A DNA stretch of 64,000 nucleotides from Flavobacteriaceae bacterium (GCA_013373385.1 JABXHX010000007.1:62001-126000); one strand, 5' to 3'; counted from the first letter of the stretch, positions 44,474-53,555 are shown. Notes: generated by a model from the sequence alone, not told the origin. Numbers and translations: made by a program.

Positions 44474-44556
44474 AGTTCCTTTTTATCCTAATAAAGAAAT
44501 TGCAAATTATTGAAAATTTTGCGAATTAACCGTTTTTAAAATCCAATTAAATAAAC

Positions 44557-44564
44557 TATTTTTG
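44557..44564 (+). promoter_or_regulatory. Putative -7 element for the TPR-ribH pair
   Basis: TATTTTTG matches TAnnTTTG, 22 bp before the ATG at 44587 in the recF divergent gap. No clear -33 TTG. Confidence 0.45.
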
Positions 44565-44586
44565 CGCCTACTAATTTTTTAGCAAA

Positions 44587-45351
44587 ATGGCGACATACAA
44601 GAAAAGAGGATTAAAACCAAAAGATAATAGAGAACAAGCTCAAGAACAAAGTACAACTGCAGAGGTATTTAATACCCTAGACGAAACAGCTTCTAGATCT
44701 GAGCAATGGATAGAGAAAAATAGCAAGCCATTGTTTTACGGATTGATTGCAGTTGCTGTAGTAATTTTAGGATATTTAGGCTATAACAAGTACATTGTTG
44801 AACCTACCGAAAAAGAGGCTGCTAACGAATTGGCTTTTCCAAGAAAATATTTTAATCAAGCTACATCTGGTGCTGTAGAAGTAGATTCACTATTAAACTT
44901 AGGTTTAGAAGGTGCCGATGGGAAATATGGTTTTATAGATATTGCTTCTACGTACAGCGGAACAAAAGCAGGGAATTTAGCTAATTACTACGCTGGAGTT
45001 TCTTACTTAAAACTAAAAAAATACGATAAAGCAATTGAGCACTTAAACAACTTTTCTTCAGATGATGAATTGTTAGGCCCAACTTCAATTGGTGCTATTG
45101 GTGATGCGTTTGCTGATATCAATCAAACAAAAGATGCCTTAAAATACTACGAGCAAGCAGCTAATAAAAAGGACAATGATTTTACATCTCCGTTATTTTT
45201 ATACAAAGCAGGTATGATGGCCATGGAACTTAAAGAATATAGCAAAGCATTGACTTACTTTCAAGAAATTAAGTCTAATTATCCAACATCTATACAAGGT
45301 AGAGATATAGAAAAATACATCAGTAGTGCTGAGTTTGCTGCTAAAAACTAA
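44587..45351 (+). CDS. Tetratricopeptide-repeat membrane protein (YfgM-like)
   Basis: A 254-residue single-pass protein. N-terminal soluble segment (about 1-45), membrane helix (about 49-66, LFYGLIAVAVVILGYLGY), then TPR units (ANYYAGVSYLKLKKYDKAIEHL, AIGDAFADINQTKDALKYYEQA, LYKAGMMAMELKEYSKALTYF) in the extracytoplasmic part. This layout matches YfgM-like ancillary SecYEG translocon proteins. It lies 6 bp before ribH and 113 bp from recF. Partner proteins are inferred. Confidence 0.88.
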   Translation: MATYKKRGLKPKDNREQAQEQSTTAEVFNTLDETASRSEQWIEKNSKPLFYGLIAVAVVILGYLGYNKYIVEPTEKEAANELAFPRKYFNQATSGAVEVDSLLNLGLEGADGKYGFIDIASTYSGTKAGNLANYYAGVSYLKLKKYDKAIEHLNNFSSDDELLGPTSIGAIGDAFADINQTKDALKYYEQAANKKDNDFTSPLFLYKAGMMAMELKEYSKALTYFQEIKSNYPTSIQGRDIEKYISSAEFAAKN

Positions 45352-45357
45352 AAAGTA

Positions 45358-45837
45358 ATGGCAACAACAAATTTATCTTACTACGATAAAGCAACAATCC
45401 CAAATGCGAAACCATTTCGATTTGGGATTGTTGTTTCTGAATGGAATCCTGATATCACTAGAAACCTGCAAAAAGGTGCTATAGAAACTTTAATTGACTG
45501 TGGTGCTGATGAAAGCAATATTATTTCTTGGGATGTTCCTGGTAGTTTTGAATTGGTTTACGGTTGTAAAAAAATGATTGAGTCACAAAAAGTTGATGCA
45601 ATTATTGCTGTGGGAAATGTAATTCAAGGTGAAACCAAGCACTTTGATTTTGTCTGCGATGGTGTAACGCAAGGTATTGTAGACCTAAACATCAAATACG
45701 ACATTCCAATAATTTTTTGCGTACTAACAGACAATACTAAACAACAATCTATAGAAAGATCTGGAGGCAAATTAGGTAATAAAGGAATTGAGTGCGCTGT
45801 AGCTGCTGTTAAAATGGCTGCTTTAAGACAGTTTTAA
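45358..45837 (+). CDS. ribH: 6,7-dimethyl-8-ribityllumazine synthase
   Basis: A 159-residue enzyme condensing ribitylamino-uracil with dihydroxybutanone phosphate, the step before riboflavin synthase. Motifs: FRFGIVVSEWNPDIT, WDVPGSFELVYGCKK, AVGNVIQGETKHFDFVC with catalytic His, and CVLTDNTKQQSIERSGGKLGNKG. Length is normal. It follows the TPR gene by 6 bp and precedes a short gene with an unrelated function. The DHBP synthase gene lies 30 kb away, so the pathway is not in one operon. Confidence 0.97.
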   Translation: MATTNLSYYDKATIPNAKPFRFGIVVSEWNPDITRNLQKGAIETLIDCGADESNIISWDVPGSFELVYGCKKMIESQKVDAIIAVGNVIQGETKHFDFVCDGVTQGIVDLNIKYDIPIIFCVLTDNTKQQSIERSGGKLGNKGIECAVAAVKMAALRQF

Positions 45838-45858
45838 CAAGATACTTTTTAACATTTC

Positions 45859-45889
45859 TTGACCACTACTTATTTATTCTGTAAATTTG
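45859..45889 (+). promoter_or_regulatory. Promoter upstream of the 94-residue gene and mutL (TTG-N20-TAnnTTTG)
   Basis: TTG at 45859-45861 and TAAATTTG at 45882-45889 are separated by 20 bp, a good match to the Bacteroidota promoter. The leader to the ATG at 45954 would be about 60 nt. Confidence 0.65.
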
Positions 45890-45953
45890 ACTTGCTTGTT
45901 TTTTTGGTTTGGTTTTTGCAAACTAAAAAACAACAAACACAATCTATATACTT

Positions 45954-46238
45954 ATGGGATTTTTAAAACCTTTAAAGCGTACATACAAAAAATTTGATTA
46001 CAAGCCTAGATACTATCAAGGTGAGGGAAACCCTTATGAAATTAAACACAGATTTGACCACTTTAGAACTACTACAGGCGAAAATAAAAACTTAAAAACT
46101 AAATTTTTGACTGCTTGGGAAGAACTAAAAGAATCAAGAGGAAAAGGGGTCAATAAAACCATTGTTATTATCGCTTTACTTTTAACACTAATTTTCCTTT
46201 TTATCATAGATTTTGATTTATCCATCTTTTTAAAATAA
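45954..46238 (+). CDS. Small conserved membrane protein (name often copied from ribH neighbour)
   Basis: A 94-residue basic protein with one C-terminal membrane helix (about 66-90). The soluble part reads MGFLKPLKRTYKKFDYKPRY and KHRFDHFRTTTGENK. In flavobacterial genomes such proteins are sometimes labelled riboflavin synthase subunit beta, but nothing here resembles lumazine or riboflavin synthase; the name most likely spread from neighbouring ribH. It has its own promoter and is 3 bp before mutL. Function unknown. Confidence 0.85.
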   Translation: MGFLKPLKRTYKKFDYKPRYYQGEGNPYEIKHRFDHFRTTTGENKNLKTKFLTAWEELKESRGKGVNKTIVIIALLLTLIFLFIIDFDLSIFLK

Positions 46239-46241
46239 TAG

Positions 46242-48047
46242 ATGTCAGATATTATTCAATTATTACCTGATCATGTTGCCAATCAAATAGCTGCAGGAGA
46301 AGTGGTGCAAAGACCTGCTTCTGTAGTAAAAGAGTTGCTAGAAAATGCTATTGACGCAGGCGCAACATCCATTACATTACTTATAAAAGATGCAGGTAAA
46401 ACCTTAATTCAGGTGATAGATGATGGTATAGGAATGAGCAACACAGATGCACGCTTGTCTTTTGAGCGTCATGCCACATCAAAAATAAAAGATGCACAAG
46501 ATTTATTTAACTTAAATACCAAAGGTTTTCGAGGTGAGGCCTTGGCTTCTATCGCTGCCATTGCACATGTTGAGCTAAAAACAAAGCAAGAACATCAAGA
46601 ATTAGGAACACAGCTAAAAATTGAAGGTAGCAAAGTCATTTCTCAAGATGTTATATCAACTGCTAAAGGGACCAGCATTGCTGTAAAAAACCTGTTTTTC
46701 AACATTCCTGCAAGAAGAAATTTTTTAAAATCTGACACTGTAGAAACTCGTCATATCATAGATGAGTTTCAACGTTTAGTATTGGCACATCCCTCTATTA
46801 CATTCTTATTACACCATAATGGCAATGAGGTGTATCATTTAAAAGAGAGCAATCTTAGAAAAAGAGTGGTGGCTGTATTCGGTGCAAAAATGAACGAAAA
46901 ATTGGTACCTATTGATGAAACTACCGATTTAATTTCTGTCAGTGGATTTGTTGCCAAACCAACGTTTGCTAAAAAGAAACGCGGAGAACAATTCTTTTTT
47001 GTAAACAATCGTTTTATAAAAAGTTCGTATTTACATCATGCAGTTAACAATGCCTTTGAAGGATTGTTAGAAAACGGCTATCACCCCACCTATTTTTTAT
47101 ACTTAACCGTACCGCCAAATAGTATTGATATTAACATCCACCCAACTAAAACAGAAATTAAGTTTGATAACGAAAAGGCAATTTATGCCATTTTAAGGGC
47201 AACGGTTAAACATAGTTTGGGCCAGTATAATGTGGCGCCTGTATTAGATTTTAATAGAGACAGTACTTTAGACACACCATACGAATTCAAGAAAAAACCG
47301 ACTGCTACGACACCAAAAATTACGGTAGATCCAAATTTTAATCCATTTAAAACAGAACAGCAATCTTATACAAGTTCCCCTAAAAAAAGCACACAACACT
47401 GGGAAGCACTTTATACTGAAATAGACACCATAGAACCTATTGAACAAAAACAGCTTTTTAACCAAGCGCAAGAAACTGAAACAGGCAAAACATTTCAGAT
47501 TCAGAAAAAGTATTTGCTGAGTTCTATAAAATCTGGAATGGTGTTAATACATCAATCTTTGGCACATCAACGTGTGTTATACGAAGCCTTTTTAGAAAGT
47601 ATTACTGTTAACGAAGCTATGAGTCAGCAATTGCTATTTCCGGTACACATTTCGTTTGCTACTACCGATATAGAAATGCTACAATCTATACAATCTGAAT
47701 TAGAAAATACTGGTTTTCAGTTCGAGTCGATTTCTGAAGAAGCTGTGGTTGTAAAAGGAATTCCGACTTCAATTTCTGAAAGTCAGATTTCACTCATTTT
47801 AGAACAATTGTTAGACGATTTAAAATTAGAAGTACCAGCATCAAGTTTTAGTCAATTTGATGTAATGGCAAAGTCATTTGCAAAATCATTGGCTATAAAA
47901 ACCGGAACTTCTTTAAACACAAAAGAACAAGAAACCTTAGTCCACGATTTGTTTTCTTGCAAAGAGCCTGCTATTTCTCCGTTTGGAAAAGCTACCTTTA
48001 AAACCCTAACACTAAAAGAAATAGATTCAATTTTTAACAGTCATTAA
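46242..48047 (+). CDS. mutL: DNA mismatch repair protein MutL
   Basis: A 601-residue GHKL ATPase. N-terminal domain motifs: ENAIDAGAT, DDGIGM, KGFRGEALASIAAI, GTSIAVKNLFFNIPARRNF. A linker follows (about 335-410), then a C-terminal dimerisation domain. The endonuclease motif DQHAx2Ex4E is replaced by HQSLAHQRVLYE (47550-47585), so key metal ligands are missing and endonuclease activity is doubtful. Stop and the first rhomboid start are 2 bp apart. Its mutS is not in the window. Confidence 0.96.
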   Translation: MSDIIQLLPDHVANQIAAGEVVQRPASVVKELLENAIDAGATSITLLIKDAGKTLIQVIDDGIGMSNTDARLSFERHATSKIKDAQDLFNLNTKGFRGEALASIAAIAHVELKTKQEHQELGTQLKIEGSKVISQDVISTAKGTSIAVKNLFFNIPARRNFLKSDTVETRHIIDEFQRLVLAHPSITFLLHHNGNEVYHLKESNLRKRVVAVFGAKMNEKLVPIDETTDLISVSGFVAKPTFAKKKRGEQFFFVNNRFIKSSYLHHAVNNAFEGLLENGYHPTYFLYLTVPPNSIDINIHPTKTEIKFDNEKAIYAILRATVKHSLGQYNVAPVLDFNRDSTLDTPYEFKKKPTATTPKITVDPNFNPFKTEQQSYTSSPKKSTQHWEALYTEIDTIEPIEQKQLFNQAQETETGKTFQIQKKYLLSSIKSGMVLIHQSLAHQRVLYEAFLESITVNEAMSQQLLFPVHISFATTDIEMLQSIQSELENTGFQFESISEEAVVVKGIPTSISESQISLILEQLLDDLKLEVPASSFSQFDVMAKSFAKSLAIKTGTSLNTKEQETLVHDLFSCKEPAISPFGKATFKTLTLKEIDSIFNSH

Positions 48048-48048
48048 T

Positions 48049-48825
48049 ATGGGAAGATTAACAGATACAATCAAACATTTAATTATTATCAATGTAATTT
48101 TATTTGCTGTTCCGCAATTTATGCAGTTAAATTTAGCAGAGTATTTTGCATTGTATTTTCCTAAAAATGAAAACTTTGGAATTTGGCAATATGTTACGCA
48201 TATGTTTATGCATGGAAGTTTTATGCACATTGCCTTTAACATGTACGCACTTTGGGCCTTTGGGACACCCTTAGAGCAAATGTGGGGAAGAAATAAGTTT
48301 TTATTCTTTTATTTTTCTGCAGGATTAGGAGCAGCAGCAATTTATACATTAGTAAACTATTATCAATTTAATGGTATATATCAGACATTAATTGAAAATG
48401 GAGTTACAGGTTCTCAAATTACAGAATTTTTTAGCATCAGTTCAAATACAGTAGAAGGCTTTATGGCAAGTACAGAGTCTATACTAAAAGGAAGTACCAC
48501 ATTAAAATCTCCAGTAAATATTGAAGACGTTATTGAAATAAATAGGTTCTATAATTCTCCAGCTGTTGGTGCATCTGGAGCAGTTTATGGAGTCTTAGTT
48601 GCTTTCGGAATGTCATTCCCAAATGCAAAACTGGCCCTCATCTTTTTTCCAATTCCAGTAGCAGCAAAATACTTTATTCCTTTAATGCTTTTAGGTGATT
48701 TATTTTTTGGAGTGACTAATTATTCAATTGGAAATATTGCACATTTTGCGCATATTGGTGGAGCAATAATCGGTTTTATTATTGCATGGTCCTGGAAAAA
48801 AAATCAATTTAATCGTTGGAACTAA
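48049..48825 (+). CDS. Rhomboid-family intramembrane serine protease 1
   Basis: A 258-residue membrane protease of the rhomboid family. HGSFMHIAFNMYALW is the conserved loop-1/TM2 region; the catalytic serine is S176 in AVGASGAVYG, and the catalytic histidine H235 in FAHIGGAIIGF. About six membrane helices. A roughly 60-residue hydrophilic insertion (about 110-170) separates TM3 and the serine helix, longer than usual. It is 2 bp after mutL and 2 bp before a second rhomboid. Substrates unknown. Confidence 0.92.
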   Translation: MGRLTDTIKHLIIINVILFAVPQFMQLNLAEYFALYFPKNENFGIWQYVTHMFMHGSFMHIAFNMYALWAFGTPLEQMWGRNKFLFFYFSAGLGAAAIYTLVNYYQFNGIYQTLIENGVTGSQITEFFSISSNTVEGFMASTESILKGSTTLKSPVNIEDVIEINRFYNSPAVGASGAVYGVLVAFGMSFPNAKLALIFFPIPVAAKYFIPLMLLGDLFFGVTNYSIGNIAHFAHIGGAIIGFIIAWSWKKNQFNRWN

Positions 48826-48827
48826 CA

Positions 48828-49679
48828 ATGAGTTTTATCAACAACATAATAAGTCGTTATAAACAAGCAAACATTGTAGAGCAATTTATTGCTATTAATT
48901 TAGGTGTATTTCTGTTATTGTTTGTTTTTAACACCCTTAGTTTTTTGTTTCAAACCAACAACGCGATTATTAGTTGGTTTGTATTGCCCGCAACTTTTAA
49001 CGAGTTTCTTGTAAAACCTTGGACCATAATTTCGTATGGTTTTGTACATGCAGAGTTTTTACACATACTTATGAATCTTATTGCTTTGTATTTTATAGGA
49101 AATTTATTTATACAATACTTTACACCAAAGCAATTTGTTACCTTTTATATCTTTGGAACTATCTTTGGCGGACTCATTTTTATGCTGAGTTACAATTTTT
49201 TTCCTGCTTTTAAAAACGATGTTTCTAACAGTGTATTACTTGGCGCTTCTGCTGGTGTATCGGCTATCTTTATTGGTGTTGCCACATACACCCCCAATTA
49301 TCAATTTAAAATTCCGTTAATCGGTTTTATAAAACTATGGCATTTAGCAGCTATTTGGGTTGCTTTAGATATTATTCAAATTCCTGCTGGAAATGCAGGT
49401 GGAAGATTGGCACATATCGGCGGCGCTTTATTTGGTTTTATTTATGTGAGCCAAGCGAGTAATACAGATATTGCTCTTTGGTCTAAAATAAAAAGTTTCT
49501 TTACAATAAAACAAAAACCCCTTAAAACAGTTTATAAATCAAAGAAATCACCAACAAGGCAGGCAAACACCACGTATAAACAGCAAAAAATAAATGCTAT
49601 TTTAGATAAAATTAGCAAATCTGGTTACGATACATTGTCTCAAGAAGAAAAAGATTTTTTATTTAAACAGGGGAAATAA
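48828..49679 (+). CDS. Rhomboid-family intramembrane protease 2
   Basis: A 283-residue rhomboid-family protein. Start at 48828 (MSFINNIIS), just after the stop of rhomboid 1; a longer frame adds only four residues overlapping it. Active-site candidates are Ser141 in LLGASAGVSAIF and His196 in LAHIGGALFGF. The GASAG context differs from the usual GxSG. HAEFLHILMNLIALYF matches the TM2 region. A hydrophilic tail of about 60 residues ends the protein. Adjacent to rhomboid 1, likely an old duplication. Confidence 0.9.
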   Translation: MSFINNIISRYKQANIVEQFIAINLGVFLLLFVFNTLSFLFQTNNAIISWFVLPATFNEFLVKPWTIISYGFVHAEFLHILMNLIALYFIGNLFIQYFTPKQFVTFYIFGTIFGGLIFMLSYNFFPAFKNDVSNSVLLGASAGVSAIFIGVATYTPNYQFKIPLIGFIKLWHLAAIWVALDIIQIPAGNAGGRLAHIGGALFGFIYVSQASNTDIALWSKIKSFFTIKQKPLKTVYKSKKSPTRQANTTYKQQKINAILDKISKSGYDTLSQEEKDFLFKQGK

Positions 49680-49682
49680 TTC

Positions 49683-50696
49683 ATGAAAAAGTTATCTTTT
49701 TTAGATACACTCATTTATTTGATCAATACAGTGTTAGCAACAATTTTACTGCTGTCTTATATTGTACCCTATATCTCTCCGACTAGTTTACCAAGCACAG
49801 CAATTATAGGGTTAGCAGTACCTTTTCTTATTATCTTTAACGCTTTGTTTTTGCTGTATTGGCTTATTAAGCTAAAAAAGCAACTCCTTATTTCTGCCGT
49901 TGTATTGGCTATCGGATGGTTTGCTTCGCCATCTTTTTATGAATTTTCTGATAAGCAAACTCCGCTAAACACAGACCTCAAAGTAATGAGTTATAATGTG
50001 CGAATGTTTAATCATTACAAATGGAATAGTGATAAACAACTGGCTCAAAAAACCTTTGATTTTATCCAGAAGAAATCTCCAGATATTTTAGCCTTGCAAG
50101 AGTTTTATCAGTCGCCCAATATTAGTTTTACGTATCCTTATAAATACATCAAAACAAAAAGTAAACGCAATAAATTTGGCTTAGCTATTTATTCTAAATA
50201 CCAAATTTTAAATGCGGGTTCTTTAGATTTTAACAATAGCGCTAACAATATTATTTTTGCTGATATTCTTATTAAAAAAGACACCATTAGAGTGTACAAC
50301 ATTCATTTAGAATCACTAAAAATCAATCCAAAAAAAGAATATTTTGGTGAAGAAAATAATGAAAAATTACTAGGCAGATTGCAATCTACGTTTCAAAAAC
50401 AAGCTTTACAAACTCAGCAATTTTTAGCGCATGAAAAACAATGGAAAGGAAAAAAAATTGTTCTGGGCGATTTTAACAACACTTCTTTTTCTTGGGTGTA
50501 CAGAAATATTCGAAAAAATAAAAAAGATGCTTTTTTAATCGCTGGTAAAGGTTTTGGAAAAACATTTGACTATCCTTTTCCGCTTAGAATCGATTTTATT
50601 TTTACCGATACATCTATAGAAATTAATAGTTTTAAAAGATACAACGAAAAGTTTTCTGACCACTATCCTATTTTAGCGAGGTTGAATTGGGAATGA
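49683..50696 (+). CDS. Endonuclease/exonuclease/phosphatase-family membrane protein
   Basis: A 337-residue protein with two or three N-terminal membrane helices (about 8-85) and an EEP-superfamily domain (about 98-337). EEP motifs: KVMSYNVRMFN, ILALQEFYQ, VYNIHLES, VLGDFNNTSFS and SDHYPILARL. These metal-dependent phosphoesterases cut DNA, RNA, inositol phosphates or lipids; the membrane anchor places the domain outside the cytoplasm. It is 3 bp after rhomboid 2, probably in the mutL-rhomboid transcript. Substrate unknown. Confidence 0.9.
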   Translation: MKKLSFLDTLIYLINTVLATILLLSYIVPYISPTSLPSTAIIGLAVPFLIIFNALFLLYWLIKLKKQLLISAVVLAIGWFASPSFYEFSDKQTPLNTDLKVMSYNVRMFNHYKWNSDKQLAQKTFDFIQKKSPDILALQEFYQSPNISFTYPYKYIKTKSKRNKFGLAIYSKYQILNAGSLDFNNSANNIIFADILIKKDTIRVYNIHLESLKINPKKEYFGEENNEKLLGRLQSTFQKQALQTQQFLAHEKQWKGKKIVLGDFNNTSFSWVYRNIRKNKKDAFLIAGKGFGKTFDYPFPLRIDFIFTDTSIEINSFKRYNEKFSDHYPILARLNWE

Positions 50697-50712
50697 ATCT
50701 CACACCCAACAA

Positions 50713-51030
50713 TTACTTTTCAAAACCATATTCACGTTCTACTTTACAAATTCGTAATTGGTATTTTTTGTACCATTTTTCTCTTCCTAAATTTCTAGCC
50801 TCGGTATGTTCAACGTTATGTTTCCATTGTACAATTGCATCTAAACTTTCCCAATAAGAAACCGTAATTCCGATTTGATTTCTAGCTGATTCTATACCTA
50901 AATATCCAGGCTGTTGTTGGGCTAACTCTTCCATTCTTTGAGCTGTTGCTTCATAACCATCTAGGTTATCAGTTACAATAGTTGAAAAAATAACTGCATA
51001 ATAAGGTACTTGTAAATGATCTACAATCAT
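50713..51030 (-). CDS. Antibiotic biosynthesis monooxygenase-like (ABM) protein
   Basis: A 105-residue small ferredoxin-like-fold protein: YAVIFSTIVTDNLDGYEATAQRMEELAQQQPGYLGIESARNQIGITVSYWESLDAIVQWKHNVEH. This ABM-type sequence includes heme oxygenases and quinol monooxygenases, but no specific ligand site can be pinned down. Its ATG overlaps the upstream GNAT stop by 4 bp (ATGA), so the two are co-translated. Confidence 0.85.
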   Translation of the reverse strand: MIVDHLQVPYYAVIFSTIVTDNLDGYEATAQRMEELAQQQPGYLGIESARNQIGITVSYWESLDAIVQWKHNVEHTEARNLGREKWYKKYQLRICKVEREYGFEK

Positions 51031-51518
51031 ATATATAATTCGTATTTGGTTTCTGGTAATTTTAAATCATCACTCACAAATTTCTTGACAACTTTAAAAT
51101 TGTTACTTTCTATAATCTTTGCCGAAGCTATATTCTTATCAACAACATAAGCTGTAAGCAATTTTAATCCTATTTCTTTACAATATTGAATCAATCCATT
51201 ACAAATTTCCTTTCCATATCCCAATCCCCAAAACTGTTCTAAAAACCGATACCCCAATTCATTCACCTCATCAACAATAGCACAAGTACCAATAAATTCT
51301 CCATCAGATTTTCTATCAATAGCATAAATCCAAAAGTTATTATTAGGTAAATCGTACTTAGCCATCAACTCTTTAAGCTCTAATTCATGTTCTTGCAAAG
51401 ACTTTACATCGCCAGTAACATACCGCATTACTTTGGGGTTGCTTTGCATTTTATGAAATGATAGTAAATCGTCTAAAATCAGTTTTCTAACAATTAATCG
51501 TTCTGTTTCAAATATCAT
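51027..51518 (-). CDS. GNAT-family N-acetyltransferase (RimJ/RimL-like)
   Basis: A 163-residue acetyltransferase: FETERLIVRKLILDDLLSFHKM at the start, YVTGDVKS, IDRKSDGEFIGTCAI, and the acetyl-CoA site region GLGYGKEICNGLIQYCKE. RimJ/L-like members modify ribosomal protein N-termini or small amines. It overlaps the ABM gene by 4 bp and is divergent from mtaB with a 38-bp gap. Substrate unknown. Confidence 0.88.
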   Translation of the reverse strand: MIFETERLIVRKLILDDLLSFHKMQSNPKVMRYVTGDVKSLQEHELELKELMAKYDLPNNNFWIYAIDRKSDGEFIGTCAIVDEVNELGYRFLEQFWGLGYGKEICNGLIQYCKEIGLKLLTAYVVDKNIASAKIIESNNFKVVKKFVSDDLKLPETKYELYI

Positions 51519-51529
51519 TTAGAATATTG

Positions 51530-51537
51530 TAAATTTG
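51530..51537 (+). promoter_or_regulatory. Putative -7 element for mtaB
   Basis: TAAATTTG matches TAnnTTTG, 20 bp before the mtaB ATG at 51557. No clear -33 TTG was found; the gap to the divergent GNAT gene is only 38 bp, so the promoter reaches into its coding region. Confidence 0.5.
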
Positions 51538-51556
51538 CACTCTCAAATGTACATGA

Positions 51557-52891
51557 ATGAATGCAGAAAAAAAAGTAGCTTTTTATACCTTAGGATGTAA
51601 GTTAAATTTTTCAGAAACTTCTACCATAGCTCGTAGTTTTGTGAATGAAGGATTTGAGCGTGTTGAGTTTGAAGAAAAAGCGGATGTGTACGTAATTAAC
51701 ACTTGCTCTGTAACCGATAATGCCGACAAACGCTTTAAATCGATTGTAAAAAATGCTCTCAAGAAAAACGAGCAAGCGTTTATTATCGGGGTGGGTTGTT
51801 ATGCGCAGTTAAAACCTGAAGAACTAGCAAATGTAGATGGAGTTGATTTGGTGTTGGGTGCTACTGAAAAATTCAATGTAACTAGTTACATCAATGACTT
51901 GACAAAAAATGACATTGGAGAAGTACATTCTTGTGAAATTGAAGATGCAGATACCTATGTAGGAGCCTATTCAATTGGAGATAGAACTCGTGCTTTCTTA
52001 AAAGTACAAGATGGTTGTGATTATAAATGTACGTATTGTACCATTCCTTTAGCTCGTGGAATTTCTAGAAGCGACACAGTAGAAAATGTATTGAAAAATG
52101 CTAAAGAAATCTCTGAAAAAGGGATTAAAGAAATTGTGTTAACAGGAGTAAATATTGGCGATTATGGCAAAGGTGAATTTGGAAATAAAAAACATGAACA
52201 TACTTTTTTAGAATTGGTGAAAGAACTGGATAAGGTAGACGGAATTCATCGTTTGCGAATCTCTTCTATTGAGCCAAACTTATTGAAAGATGAAACCATT
52301 GAGTTTGTTTCAAAATCAAACACATTTGTTCCTCATTTTCATATTCCGTTGCAATCTGGTAGTGATGAGCTGTTAAAGAAGATGAAGCGTCGTTATTTAC
52401 GTAAAACTTATACAAATAGAGTTGCTAAAATAAAAGAGGTAATGCCAAACGCTTGTATAGGTGTAGATGTTATTGTTGGTTTTCCGGGAGAAACAGACGC
52501 GCTATTTTTAGAAACTTACAATTATTTAAATGAATTAGATATTTCGTATTTACACGTGTTTACATATTCTGAAAGACCCAATACAGAAGCCATAGAAATG
52601 GGTGGAATTGTCCCAAAAAAAGTGCGTGCAAAACGCAGTAAAATGTTACGAGGGTTATCTGTAAAAAAACGTAGAGCTTTTTATGAAAGTCAATTAGGCA
52701 ATACCACAAAAGTGTTATTTGAAAGTGAAAATAAAGAAGGTTTTATTCAAGGATTTACAGAAAATTATGTAAAAGTAAAAACTCCTTGGAATCCTGAATT
52801 GGTAAATACCATTCACAAAATTACATTGACTAAGATTGACGAAGATGGCTTGGTACGTTTTGATTTTGTAAATGAAAGTGCGCTAGCCTAA
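51557..52891 (+). CDS. mtaB: tRNA t6A37 methylthiotransferase MtaB
   Basis: A 444-residue radical-SAM enzyme that converts t6A to ms2t6A at tRNA position 37. N-terminal UPF0004 domain with cysteines in LGCKLNFSE, NTCSVTDNADK and GCYAQLKP; radical-SAM CxxxCxxC in DGCDYKCTYCTIPLARG; SIEPNL and GFPGETDALF motifs; C-terminal TRAM domain. Length is normal. Two overlapping ATGs exist near the start; only 51557 is in frame. Stop is 1 bp before the alpha/beta hydrolase start. Confidence 0.96.
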   Translation: MNAEKKVAFYTLGCKLNFSETSTIARSFVNEGFERVEFEEKADVYVINTCSVTDNADKRFKSIVKNALKKNEQAFIIGVGCYAQLKPEELANVDGVDLVLGATEKFNVTSYINDLTKNDIGEVHSCEIEDADTYVGAYSIGDRTRAFLKVQDGCDYKCTYCTIPLARGISRSDTVENVLKNAKEISEKGIKEIVLTGVNIGDYGKGEFGNKKHEHTFLELVKELDKVDGIHRLRISSIEPNLLKDETIEFVSKSNTFVPHFHIPLQSGSDELLKKMKRRYLRKTYTNRVAKIKEVMPNACIGVDVIVGFPGETDALFLETYNYLNELDISYLHVFTYSERPNTEAIEMGGIVPKKVRAKRSKMLRGLSVKKRRAFYESQLGNTTKVLFESENKEGFIQGFTENYVKVKTPWNPELVNTIHKITLTKIDEDGLVRFDFVNESALA

Positions 52892-52892
52892 G

Positions 52893-53555
52893 ATGTCTAA
52901 AACACACCTCTATTTTTTATCTGGATTGGCTGCCAATAGCAAGATATTTGAACATCTACAATTAGATAGCACTAAATACGAATGTCATTTTTTAGAATGG
53001 AAAATTCCACTTACTAAAGACGAGCCAATTCAATCATATGCGCAACGAATGTGTAAGGAGATTACACATAAAAATCCTGTTTTAATTGGAGTTTCTTTTG
53101 GAGGAGTTATGGTGCAAGAAATAAGCAAATTAATCAATACTAAAAAAGTAATCATTATTTCTAGTATTAAAAGTACCGAAGAATTACCCAAAAGACTCAA
53201 ACTTGTACAACTTACTAAAGTTTACAAACTGTTTCCTGCTAAGTTTATAGAAAATATAGATGAGTATATCGACTATTTTTTAGGTGATTATCAGCAAAAG
53301 AGAGTGCAACTTTATAAAAAATACATGTCGGTTAGAAATGCCTTGTATTTACATTGGGCTATAGACACTGTTTTGCATTGGCAGCAAGATATACCTATAA
53401 AAAATACTGTGCACATTCATGGTACTAAAGATACTGTTTTTCCTATCAAACATATCCAAAATTGCATTGAAATAAACGATGGAAATCACGCCATGATTAT
53501 TACAAAAGCAAAAAGAATTACACAAGAAATTAGCAAAGCTTTAACTTGCAATTAA
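52893..53555 (+). CDS. Alpha/beta-hydrolase-fold protein
   Basis: A 220-residue cytoplasmic protein with an alpha/beta-hydrolase pattern: YFLSGLAANSKIFEHL, nucleophile elbow GVSFGGVMVQEI (Ser), and the C-terminal histidine region DGNHAMII. An Asp in HGTKDTVFPI completes a plausible triad. Enzymatic substrate cannot be told. It follows mtaB by 1 bp, probably in the same mRNA. Confidence 0.82.
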   Translation: MSKTHLYFLSGLAANSKIFEHLQLDSTKYECHFLEWKIPLTKDEPIQSYAQRMCKEITHKNPVLIGVSFGGVMVQEISKLINTKKVIIISSIKSTEELPKRLKLVQLTKVYKLFPAKFIENIDEYIDYFLGDYQQKRVQLYKKYMSVRNALYLHWAIDTVLHWQQDIPIKNTVHIHGTKDTVFPIKHIQNCIEINDGNHAMIITKAKRITQEISKALTCN

